NCBI GenBank assembly: GCA_031393795.1 | Contig: JANMWE010000074.1 | Span: 1-12,785, forward strand | DNA length: 12,785 nucleotides | Source of the DNA: CAMLHU01 sp031393795 | GTDB taxonomy: Bacteria; Gemmatimonadota; Gemmatimonadetes; Gemmatimonadales; GWC2-71-9 | Reading direction: 5' to 3' | Part shown: piece by piece, positions 5,326-12,785 of the stretch | How the letters are laid out: the number at the start of each line of letters is the position of its first letter | Position numbering within the stretch: position 1 is the stretch's first letter | Translations under genes and position numbers: made by a program | Notes under the pieces: model-generated | Databases searched by the model: none | Told to the model about the DNA's origin: nothing | What the model saw: the letters and a program-made list of their open reading frames with translations, nothing else

Positions 5326-7314
5326 ATGGCCGCAAGCGAGATCGAGAAGCTCGAACGCCTCGTCCGGGAGAACCCGAAGGGTCGCCTCTTCGCCTCCCTG
5401 GCCGATGCGTATCGGAAAGACGGCCAGTACCCCAAGGCGTTGGAGGTGCTGGAAGCCGGCCTGAAGAACCACCCCGAGTACGTCTCGGCACGGGTGGTGC
5501 TCGGCCGCGTCCAGATGGCCATCGGTGACCGGGTGAAGGCCCGGGAGGCGTTCACCCACGTCGTGCAGCTCGATCCCGAGAGCGTCATCGCCTTGAAGGC
5601 GCTGGCCGACCTCGCGGAACAGGAAGGGGAATCGAGCGAGGCGCTCCGCTGGTCCGGGCAGCTCCTGACGGTCGATCCGGGGAACGAAGAGGCGCAGAAG
5701 CAGGTCGACCGGCTGGGGACCTCGATCCAGTCGCACCAGGAAGCGCGACTCTCGGGGATCGTCCCGATGCAGATGGAGGATATCGCCGAGATCCAGGCGC
5801 CGGTGATCGAGATCCACCCCCCTTTGGAGGCCGAGGTCGGCACGGGGGAGATCCCCTCGGCGGAGGGACCGGAGCAGACCGCGGCCCCGTTCCACGCCGT
5901 GAAGCCACCGGTGCTGAAGACGGTGGAGATCCCGGCCGTCAGCGCGCCGTCACCCCGTCCGTCGTTCAATGCGGTCAGCTCCCCGCTCGACCAGTCGCCG
6001 GGACCCCTCCCGCTGGTGCCGTTGAGCGAGGAGGCGCAGACGGAGCAGATCGCGGGGGACGTCGTGCAGATGGCAGCGCTCGAGCCGACCTCGTTCGAGG
6101 GGGGGGGCGGCGACGCACCCACCGAGCGGATGGCGGGGATCGATCCCGTCGGGCTGACGGCAGAGGAAGTGCGGAGCATCGGCGCGACGCCTGGCTTCGA
6201 ACCGAACAGCGGGGACATCGACGCGACGGAGGTGCCGCGGGCCTCGCTCCTGGGTCTCGAGACGATCTCCGGTGCCTCGCTGCCCGATTCGGACGAGGCC
6301 CCTGGTGCGCCGGCGGAGTCATTGCTCGAACTGGAGCAGGAGATCGAACTCGGCGCCGCCGCCACCAACGAGTTCCAGGAGAGTTCGGCCGCCGAGACGC
6401 TCCAGCGCCGCAGCGGGGCGAACGAATTCCAGGTCTCCTCCGACGCCGACATGCTCGACGTCCACTCGGCCGCCGGTGCCGACCCGCTCGAGACCGGCGG
6501 GATGGACCTCGCGTTCATCGAGCCGTCGCCTGAACTGCGGGCCTCGATGCAGGTCCCCGTCCACTCGTCGCCCGCGCTGGTGCCCGAGGACCCGGAACCC
6601 GACGTGGCGGAGCCGGAACCGGTGGTGACCGAAGCGATGGCCGAGCTGTACGCCTCGCAGGGGCACCTGGTGGCGGCGCTCGATGTCTATCGCCAGCTCT
6701 CGGCCCGGAGCCCGGACGACCCGCGGTTCGCCGACCGGATCGTCGAGCTGGAGATGTTCGTCGGGGGCGCCGCGCCGGTGACGCACCAGCCCGCGATGCG
6801 CGGGAGCACCGATTCGCTCGAAGATATGGAGCTGGTCCCGGCGCCGGCGCCGGCCCCGAGTGCGGCGGCCCCCGCCCCCCGCCTCACGGTCGGCACCTGG
6901 TTGACGGACGTCTTCTCCCAGGCGCTCCCGGGAGTAGAACCGGAGGCGCAGGAGGCGCACGAGGCGCGTGAGCCCGCCACGGCCCCATTGCCCATCTCTG
7001 CCGCGCCTTCCGCGCCTGCCGCGCCTTCTGCACCCGTGTCCGACGTGGCGCCGCTCGGTTCACCGACGCGGCAAGCGAGCGGGAACTTTTCGCTGAGCAA
7101 TGTGTTCGGCGAGGGGAACCAGGGCGCTCCGACCGCCAAGACCGGTTCGTTCGACGCTTTCTTCGGGGCGCCGACCGCGTCGAACCCGGCCGCGCCCGCC
7201 TCGGAGTCCGCGTCGCCGGGGGCCCGCAGCACCCGTCCGTCGGCGGCCTCGACGCCGCCCTCCGATGACGACCTCTCGTCGTTCCAGGACTGGCTGCAGG
7301 GGCTCAAGAAGTGA
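5326..7314 (+). CDS. TPR-repeat protein with long disordered linkers
   Basis: A 662-residue protein heading the right operon. The N terminus carries three adjacent TPR units (about residues 19-51, 53-85 and 87-119), with helices such as LFASLADAYRKDGQYPKALE and the repeat-ending HP, DP and DP positions. A long acidic, Ser/Pro/Ala-rich region follows (about 135-430) and includes two related segments, NEFQESSAAET and NEFQVSSDADM. One further TPR-like unit sits at about 438-475 (MAELYASQGHLVAALDVYRQ). A Pro/Ala/Ser-rich tail ends in an acidic to aromatic peptide, DDDLSSFQDWLQGLKK. There is no signal peptide, so it is probably cytoplasmic, and no catalytic motif is visible. TPRs imply partner binding; co-transcription with pilT makes a pilus-related scaffold possible but unproven. 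The start has no obvious Shine-Dalgarno. The stop overlaps the aroQ start by four bases. Confidence 0.9.
   Translation: MAASEIEKLERLVRENPKGRLFASLADAYRKDGQYPKALEVLEAGLKNHPEYVSARVVLGRVQMAIGDRVKAREAFTHVVQLDPESVIALKALADLAEQEGESSEALRWSGQLLTVDPGNEEAQKQVDRLGTSIQSHQEARLSGIVPMQMEDIAEIQAPVIEIHPPLEAEVGTGEIPSAEGPEQTAAPFHAVKPPVLKTVEIPAVSAPSPRPSFNAVSSPLDQSPGPLPLVPLSEEAQTEQIAGDVVQMAALEPTSFEGGGGDAPTERMAGIDPVGLTAEEVRSIGATPGFEPNSGDIDATEVPRASLLGLETISGASLPDSDEAPGAPAESLLELEQEIELGAAATNEFQESSAAETLQRRSGANEFQVSSDADMLDVHSAAGADPLETGGMDLAFIEPSPELRASMQVPVHSSPALVPEDPEPDVAEPEPVVTEAMAELYASQGHLVAALDVYRQLSARSPDDPRFADRIVELEMFVGGAAPVTHQPAMRGSTDSLEDMELVPAPAPAPSAAAPAPRLTVGTWLTDVFSQALPGVEPEAQEAHEAREPATAPLPISAAPSAPAAPSAPVSDVAPLGSPTRQASGNFSLSNVFGEGNQGAPTAKTGSFDAFFGAPTASNPAAPASESASPGARSTRPSAASTPPSDDDLSSFQDWLQGLKK
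6099..6107 (+). repeat. Run of nine G residues inside the TPR gene
   Basis: Nine consecutive G residues encode the middle of EGGGGD (residues 258-263) in the disordered linker. Gain or loss of one G would shift the frame and remove the C-terminal TPR. Mononucleotide G runs of this length are typical slippage sites in phase-variable genes, but here the run could simply be a glycine linker in a GC-rich genome. Confidence 0.6.
6944..6967 (+). repeat. AGGCGC array, 9-bp period, inside the TPR gene (left arm)
   Basis: Three perfect AGGCGC hexamers begin at 6944, 6953 and 6962, nine bases apart. In frame they encode the tripeptide repeat EAQ-EAH-EAR. They form an inverted pair with the GCGCCT array at 7003-7026, separated by 35 bases. 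It is the same unit and period as the intergenic array at 3194-3226. Confidence 0.6.
7003..7026 (-). repeat. GCGCCT array, 9-bp period, inside the TPR gene (right arm)
   Basis: Three perfect GCGCCT hexamers begin at 7003, 7012 and 7021, and a weak fourth (GCACCC) begins at 7030. In frame they encode AAP-SAP-AAP-SAP. Paired with 6944-6967 they could form a stem of three 6-bp blocks separated by 3-base internal loops. Confidence 0.6.
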
Positions 7315-7751
7315 CCCGTGTCGCGGTCCTGAACGGCCCCAACCTCGATCTGCTGGGACTCCGGGAGCCGGAGATCTACGGGCGGACCACTTTCGCCGAG
7401 CTCGAGGTGATGGTCCGTGAGGAGGCCGCGATCCTGGGCGTGACGCTCGACTGGTTCCAGACCAATCACGAAGGCGCCTTCCTCGACAAGCTGCGCGCGC
7501 TGCGCGGCGAGGTCGACGGTTGCATCATCAACGCCGCGGCCTGGACCCACGACAATCTGGCGGTGCGCGACGCGGTGCTGGCCTTCCCGGTACCCTTCGT
7601 CGAAGTGCACCTCTCGAACATCTTCGCGCGCGAGCCCGAACGCCGGCACTCCGTGCTGGCCGACCGGGCGGCGGGCTTCCTCTGCGGCTTCGGTGCGCGC
7701 GGGTACGTGCTCGCGCTCCGAGCGCTCGTGGGGCACCTCGGTGGGGAGTGA
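7311..7751 (+). CDS. aroQ: Type II 3-dehydroquinate dehydratase
   Basis: A 146-residue cytoplasmic enzyme of the shikimate pathway that removes water from 3-dehydroquinate to give 3-dehydroshikimate; type II enzymes are usually dodecamers. The length is standard for the family. The N-terminal signature VLNGPNLDLLGLREPEIYG (6-24) carries the lid Arg18 and catalytic Tyr23. QTNHEG is at 50-55. IINAAAWTH (72-80) replaces the usual IINPGAYTH but keeps Asn74. The catalytic His100 lies in EVHLSNIFARE (98-108), and Arg112 in the RRHS segment is also kept. The GTG start overlaps the previous stop (GTGA), with AGGGG eight bases before it. Being next to an M24 peptidase and accB is a common bacterial arrangement. 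The enzyme should be active. Confidence 0.96.
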   Translation: MTRVAVLNGPNLDLLGLREPEIYGRTTFAELEVMVREEAAILGVTLDWFQTNHEGAFLDKLRALRGEVDGCIINAAAWTHDNLAVRDAVLAFPVPFVEVHLSNIFAREPERRHSVLADRAAGFLCGFGARGYVLALRALVGHLGGE

Positions 7752-8829
7752 CCGCAGGCTCGAACGGCAGGCCGCGGTGGTCGCGCTGTGCGGGACGGAA
7801 GGACTGGGCGGGCTGATCATCCAGTCGCTGCCCAACATCCGCTACCTCACCGGCTTCACCGGCTCGGCGGGGCTCTGCGTGGTGCGACCTGAGGGGACGA
7901 TGCTGGTGACCGACTTCCGCTACGCCACCCAGGCGCCGCAGGAATCGGCCACGGTGTGCCGGGTCGAGATCGACCAGGTCAATGTCTGGGACCGCTTCCT
8001 CAAGATCCTCGGGCACGACCAGCCGGAGTCGCTCGGGTTCGAGGCCCACATCGCGACGGTGGGAGACGTGGAGCGGATCGCGACCGGGCTCAAGGCGCGA
8101 CCGCAGGCCACCAAGGGGATCGTCGAGCGCCCGCGGATGCGGAAATCGCCCGAAGAGGTGGCCGCGATCCGCGCCGCCGCGGTGCTGGCCGAGGAAGCGC
8201 TGGCCGAGCTGGTGCCGACGGTGCGGGTGGGGGAGAGCGAGTTCGCGGTGGCCGCCCGGCTCGAGGCGGGGCTCCGCCGCCGCGGCAGCGAGTGGCATCC
8301 CTTCCCGACCATCGTGGCCTCGGGTCCCCGGAGTGCCTTGCCCCACGCGCGGACCAGCGCCCGGACGATCGCCGCGGGTGAATTCCTCCTCATCGACTAT
8401 GGCGCGCAGGTGGACGGGTACTGCTCCGACATCACCCGCACCTTCGTGGTGGGCGGGGCGCCCGATGAGAAGCAGCGCCTGGTGTACGATGCGGTGGAGG
8501 ACGCGGCGCGGCGGGCACGCGAGGGGGTGCGGGCCGGGCTGACCGGGCGGGAGGCCGACGCGCTGGCGCGGAAGCCGCTGGCGGAACGGGGGTTCGGCGA
8601 GGCGTTCGGCCACTCGCTGGGACACGGACTGGGCCTCGAAGTGCACGAAGCGCCGCGGCTGTCGCCGACCGCCGAGGCCGTCCTGCCGGACGGGGCCGTG
8701 GTGACCATCGAGCCGGGAGTCTATCTTCCCGGCTGGGGCGGGGTGCGGATCGAGGACGATGTCGTCCTCGGCGCGGACCACGCCGAATCGTTGACGGGAT
8801 TCCCTCGTCAGCTGACCATCCTGGGTTGA
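7741..8829 (+). CDS. M24 family metallopeptidase (Xaa-Pro aminopeptidase/dipeptidase type)
   Basis: A 362-residue cytoplasmic peptidase with a pita-bread catalytic domain. The creatinase-like N-terminal domain starts with SLPNIRYLTGFTGSAG (29-44), typical of proline-specific aminopeptidases. All five metal ligands are intact: Asp219 (IDYGA), Asp230 (DGYCSDITRTF), His295 (GHSLGHGLG), Glu324 (TIEPGVY) and Glu338 (GVRIEDD); His302 of the LEVHE segment is also kept. It should remove or split N-terminal residues ahead of proline, and PepP and PepQ roles cannot be separated here. I chose GTG 7741, inside the last codons of aroQ (11-base overlap), because the homologous region begins at RLERQ. A GTG at 7693 would add 16 unrelated residues encoded within aroQ. 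accB follows with no spare DNA. Confidence 0.93.
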   Translation: MGSDRRLERQAAVVALCGTEGLGGLIIQSLPNIRYLTGFTGSAGLCVVRPEGTMLVTDFRYATQAPQESATVCRVEIDQVNVWDRFLKILGHDQPESLGFEAHIATVGDVERIATGLKARPQATKGIVERPRMRKSPEEVAAIRAAAVLAEEALAELVPTVRVGESEFAVAARLEAGLRRRGSEWHPFPTIVASGPRSALPHARTSARTIAAGEFLLIDYGAQVDGYCSDITRTFVVGGAPDEKQRLVYDAVEDAARRAREGVRAGLTGREADALARKPLAERGFGEAFGHSLGHGLGLEVHEAPRLSPTAEAVLPDGAVVTIEPGVYLPGWGGVRIEDDVVLGADHAESLTGFPRQLTILG

Positions 8830-8837
8830 AACCGCCG

Positions 8838-9344
8838 ATGCCGAAGCAGATGGCCAAGGGAGCCGGGTCTTCGACCTCCGCTCCGCGCGATCTCGACATC
8901 CTCCGTGAGATGGTGGAGCTCCTCGACAGCTCTTCCGCGCTGACGCTGAGCTATCAGCGCGGCGATGCGACCTTCGAAGTGAGTCGGGCCGGACACGCGG
9001 CCGCGCCCAGCGCCCCCGTGCAGTATGCCGCGGCCCCGGTGGCGGCCCCGGCCCCAGCCGGGACGGCCGGGGCCATTGCGCCGACGCCTGCGGCGTCGAC
9101 GCTCAAGGAGATCAAGTCCCCGATGGTGGGGACGTACTACGGTGCGCCCGAGCCGGGCGCGGCGCCGTACGCCAAGATCGGCACCCGGGTGGCCCCGGGG
9201 AAGGTGGTCTGCATCATCGAGGCGATGAAGATCATGAACGAGATCGAGGCCGAGGTGGGGGGTGTGATCAAGGAGATCTGTGTCGAGGACGCTTCGCCGG
9301 TGGAATTCGGCCAGGTGCTCTTCCGGGTGGACCCCAATGGCTGA
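8838..9344 (+). CDS. accB: Acetyl-CoA carboxylase biotin carboxyl carrier protein
   Basis: A 168-residue carrier subunit of acetyl-CoA carboxylase: the biotin on its lysine shuttles carboxyl groups from AccC to the carboxyltransferase, the first step of fatty acid synthesis. The N-terminal region (about 15-52, with DLDILREMVELLDSS) matches the BCCP N-terminal segment. An Ala/Pro-rich flexible linker follows (about 53-86). The biotinyl domain (about 90-165) contains the hammerhead motif EAMKIMNE, and Lys131 is the biotinylation site. ATG 8838 is taken as the start; an in-frame TTG at 8826 would overlap the previous stop as TTGA, like other junctions here, and would add four residues. Unusually, pilT lies between it and accC. 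Its last eight bases overlap pilT. Confidence 0.95.
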   Translation: MPKQMAKGAGSSTSAPRDLDILREMVELLDSSSALTLSYQRGDATFEVSRAGHAAAPSAPVQYAAAPVAAPAPAGTAGAIAPTPAASTLKEIKSPMVGTYYGAPEPGAAPYAKIGTRVAPGKVVCIIEAMKIMNEIEAEVGGVIKEICVEDASPVEFGQVLFRVDPNG

Positions 9345-10592
9345 TAAACCCCCAGCCGGGACGACCGGGGCTCCCGGGACGCATGCCGCTCCAGCGGCCG
9401 GGGCTCCAGCGGCTCCCGCAGGTCCGGCCTTTAACTTCAAGGCCGCGATCTCGCAGATGGTGCAGCGGGGCGGCTCCGACCTGTTGCTCAAGGTGGGGCG
9501 TCCCCCGACCATCCGTCTGAACGGTGACCTGACGCCGCTGGAGTCGCCGCCGATGAAGCCGGAGGAGCTGAAGACGCTCGCCGAGCAGATCATGACGCCG
9601 CGGCAGGTGAAGGAGTTCGCGGAGCGGAAGGAAGCGGACTTCGCCATCGGCGTGCCGGGGGTCGGCCGGTTCCGGACCAACGTGTACCAGCAGCGCGGCA
9701 CGCTCGCGTTCGCCTTCCGCGCCATCCCGTATGAAGTGAAGACGGTCCGGGAGCTCAAGCTCCCCGAGATCCTCGAGGAGATCGCGGTCAAGCCGCGCGG
9801 CTTGGTGCTGGTGACCGGTGTGACCGGCTCCGGCAAGTCGACGGCGCTGGCCGCGATGATCAACCACGTCAACACCACCGAGCGGGTCAACATCATCACG
9901 ATCGAGGACCCGATCGAGTTCCTGCACCGTGACCAGCAGTCCAACATCTCCCAGCGCGAGGTGGGGACCGACACGCTCTCGTTCGGCAGCGCGCTCAAGT
10001 CGGTGCTGCGGCAGGACCCCGACGTGATCCTGATCGGCGAGATCCGCGACAAGGAGACGCTCGACACGGCGCTCAAGGCGGCCGACACGGGCCACCTGGT
10101 GTTCTCCACGCTGCACACCACCGACGCGACCCAGACCATCAGCCGCGTCATCTCGTTCTACCCGCCGCACGAGCATGCCGAGGTCCGGTCGCTGCTGTCG
10201 ACGGCGCTGGCCGCTGTGGTCTGCCTCCGTCTGGTGCCCAAGAAGGACGGCACGGGCCGGGTGCCGATGTGCGAGGTGCTCATCAACACCGCGGCCGTGG
10301 CCGACAATATCCGTGACATGGAGAAGGCGCTTGCGATCCCCGACCTGATCGCCGAGGGTACGATCTCGTACGGGATGCAATCGTTCGATCAGTCGCTGAT
10401 GCAATGGTACCAGCAGGGGGCGGTGTCGTACGAGAGCGCCCTCTTCTACGCCAGCAACCCGAACGAGTTCGCCCTCCGGGCCTCCGGCATCGGCTCGGCC
10501 TCGGACCGCACCTTCGCGAACGACAGCGGCAGCAGTGGCCCGGGCGGCTCCGGCGCGGGCGGTGCCGGCGGCATGGAGGGGTTCACCGCCTG

Positions 10593-10593
<1 letters not shown>
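9337..10593 (+). CDS. pilT: Type IV pilus retraction ATPase, PilT/PilU family
   Basis: A 418-residue hexameric secretion-type ATPase that powers pilus disassembly for twitching motility, at the cytoplasmic base of the pilus. Residues 1-33 are an Ala/Pro/Gly-rich extension. The PAS-like N-terminal domain (about 34-135) has the family start MVQRGGSDLLLKVGRPP (41-57). Walker A is GVTGSGKST (161-169), the Asp box TIEDPIEFLH (188-197), Walker B DVILIGE (229-235) and the His box TGHLVFSTLHT (251-261). The C-terminal stretch GMQSFDQSLMQWYQQGAVSY (346-365) resembles PilU more than classic PilT, and the usual AIRNLIRE motif is only loosely present (VADNIRDMEKALAIPDLI). The protein ends in a Gly/Ser-rich tail. 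The ATG overlaps the end of accB by eight bases, and the stop overlaps the accC ATG by one. Family membership is certain; PilT versus PilU is open. Confidence 0.94.
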
Positions 10594-11947
<1,354 letters not shown>

Positions 11948-11951
<4 letters not shown>

Positions 11952-12697
11952 GGCTCGACGTCGCCTTCGCGCCCGCGGACCTCGCGCCCGGTGACGCGGC
12001 GGGTCGGACGGTGGTGGTCGTGGACATCCTGCGCTTCACCACCACCGCGTGTGCCGCGCTCCAGGCCGGCGCACGCGCGGTCGTGCCGGCCGCCTCCACC
12101 GAAGAGGCGATGCAGCTCGCCCGCACCCTCGGCCCCGAGGACGTCCTGCTCGGCGGCGAACGCGGGGGCCGCAAGATCGAAGGGTTCCCGCTCGGCAACT
12201 CTCCCCTCGAAATGACCCCGGCCGCCGTGGGGGGTAAACTCCTGGTGATGACCACGACCAATGGCACCCGCGCCCTCCTCGCCGTCCAGGGGGCCCAGAC
12301 CGTCCTCCTCGGGAGCGCCGCCAACTTCGGCGTGCTCGGCGCGCGGCTCCGGGCGCTCGTCGAGGCGCGGGGTGAACTGCTGATCGTCTGCAGCGGGCGC
12401 GAGGGATCGTTCGCGCTCGATGACGCCTACTGCGCCGGGCGGCTGGCCGAGGCGGCGCTCGGCGGGCGGCGGAAATGGCGCGGGTTGAACGACGCCGCCA
12501 TCGCCGCGCTCGACCTGGTGCGCCGCTACGGCGACCGGTGGGAGCGGCCACTGACCACCAGCGCCAGCGGGCAGGCGCTGAAGAAGATCGACCATGGCGA
12601 CGACGTGCTGCACTGCGCGGTGCCGGACACGGCGCCGGTCCTGCCGGTCTACGCCGAGCGCCTGGTGCGCATCGCCCCCGCCGAGGAGGCCGCGTGA
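11948..12697 (+). CDS. comB: 2-phosphosulfolactate phosphatase family protein (ComB-like)
   Basis: A 249-residue protein of the ComB family. In methanogens ComB removes phosphate from 2-phosphosulfolactate, the second step of coenzyme M synthesis. Family blocks are clear: VVVVDILRFTTTACAALQAG (22-41), LLGGERGGRKIEGFPLGNSP (67-86), LVMTTTNGTRAL (99-110) and IVCSGREGSFALDDAYCAG (146-164). ComB homologues are widespread in bacteria that have no known coenzyme M pathway, so the true substrate here is uncertain; no comA or comC neighbour is visible. It overlaps accC by four bases (ATGA), with AGGG directly against the start. It is followed by another overlapping gene. Confidence 0.9.
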
Positions 12698-12785
12698 CGC
12701 CTGAATCGAAGCGCCGGATCGGAGCGGTGGCCGCGCTGGTGCTGGGCCTGTCGCTCGGCCTGGCGCTGCTGCCCATCCACGCGCC
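12694..12785 (+). CDS. N-terminal fragment of a membrane protein, possibly DNA translocase FtsK
   Basis: A GTG start overlaps the comB stop (GTGA) and has a strong GAGGAGG (12683-12689) four bases upstream, so this is a convincing gene start. The window ends after 30 full codons. The visible protein has a short basic N terminus (MTPESKRR) and then a hydrophobic helix (IGAVAALVLGLSLGLALLPI), as expected for the first membrane segment of a multi-pass protein. FtsK, the septal DNA translocase, begins in this way and I recall it near comB/accC in related genomes, but 30 residues cannot prove it. Confidence 0.55.
   Translation, partial: MTPESKRRIGAVAALVLGLSLGLALLPIHA

Noticed and set aside
7693..7740. 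Upstream GTG start for the M24 peptidase inside aroQ
   Set aside because: The extra 16 residues are an out-of-frame reading of conserved aroQ codons and do not resemble the peptidase family. GTG 7741 puts the start just before the conserved RLER segment.
6687..7838. Minus-strand frame running across the TPR/aroQ junction
   Set aside because: It overlaps two well-supported plus-strand genes, and its translation resembles no protein family.
8826..8837. TTG start for accB overlapping the peptidase stop
   Set aside because: Possible, and consistent with overlaps elsewhere, but ATG 8838 is in frame 12 bases later and is the more usual codon. Neither has a clear Shine-Dalgarno, so it is kept only as an alternative.

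Overview
The window is a dense, high-GC stretch of bacterial chromosome made almost entirely of housekeeping genes. I see no tRNA, rRNA, CRISPR array, transposase, integrase or phage gene. The cell it implies is Gram-negative and piliated: there is a Tat translocase subunit, a membrane-anchored PpiD-type periplasmic chaperone, a type IV pilus retraction ATPase and a long-chain polyprenyl diphosphate synthase. The gene flavour, the two acidic Pro/Ala-rich TPR proteins and the order aroQ, M24 peptidase, accB, pilT, accC, comB suggest Gemmatimonadota or a close relative. That assignment is inference from memory, as no marker RNA gene is present.

Left block (1-3184, + strand): the 3' part of a TPR protein, a trans-polyprenyl diphosphate synthase, a 90-residue DUF4321-type membrane protein and tatA. 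The first three overlap at their stop and start codons, and tatA follows after 15 bases. This looks like one transcript concerned with the envelope and membrane. It ends at a 13-bp perfect hairpin (3235-3267), which also faces the end of the convergent gene.

Centre (3313-5325): a PpiD/SurA-like peptidyl-prolyl isomerase on the minus strand. It shares a 171-bp divergent intergenic region with the right-hand operon. That region holds two good sigma-70-type promoters back to back. Each has a 17-bp spacer, and a 20-bp GC-rich near-palindrome lies exactly between the two -35 boxes.

Right block (5326-12785, + strand): TPR protein, aroQ, M24 aminopeptidase, accB, pilT, accC, comB and the start of a membrane protein that may be FtsK. 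Nearly every junction overlaps by 1-11 bases, so the eight genes are probably one translationally coupled operon driven from 5256-5284. It mixes shikimate synthesis, the biotin-dependent half of acetyl-CoA carboxylase, peptide turnover, pilus retraction and possibly chromosome translocation.

The most unusual signal is a small repeat family. Eleven perfect copies of the hexamer AGGCGC or its complement GCGCCT fall in four arrays with an exact 9-bp period. The arrays are arranged as two inverted pairs. One pair brackets the intergenic terminator (3194-3307) and the other lies inside the second TPR gene (6944-7026). A run of nine G residues in the same TPR gene (6099-6107) is a possible slippage site.
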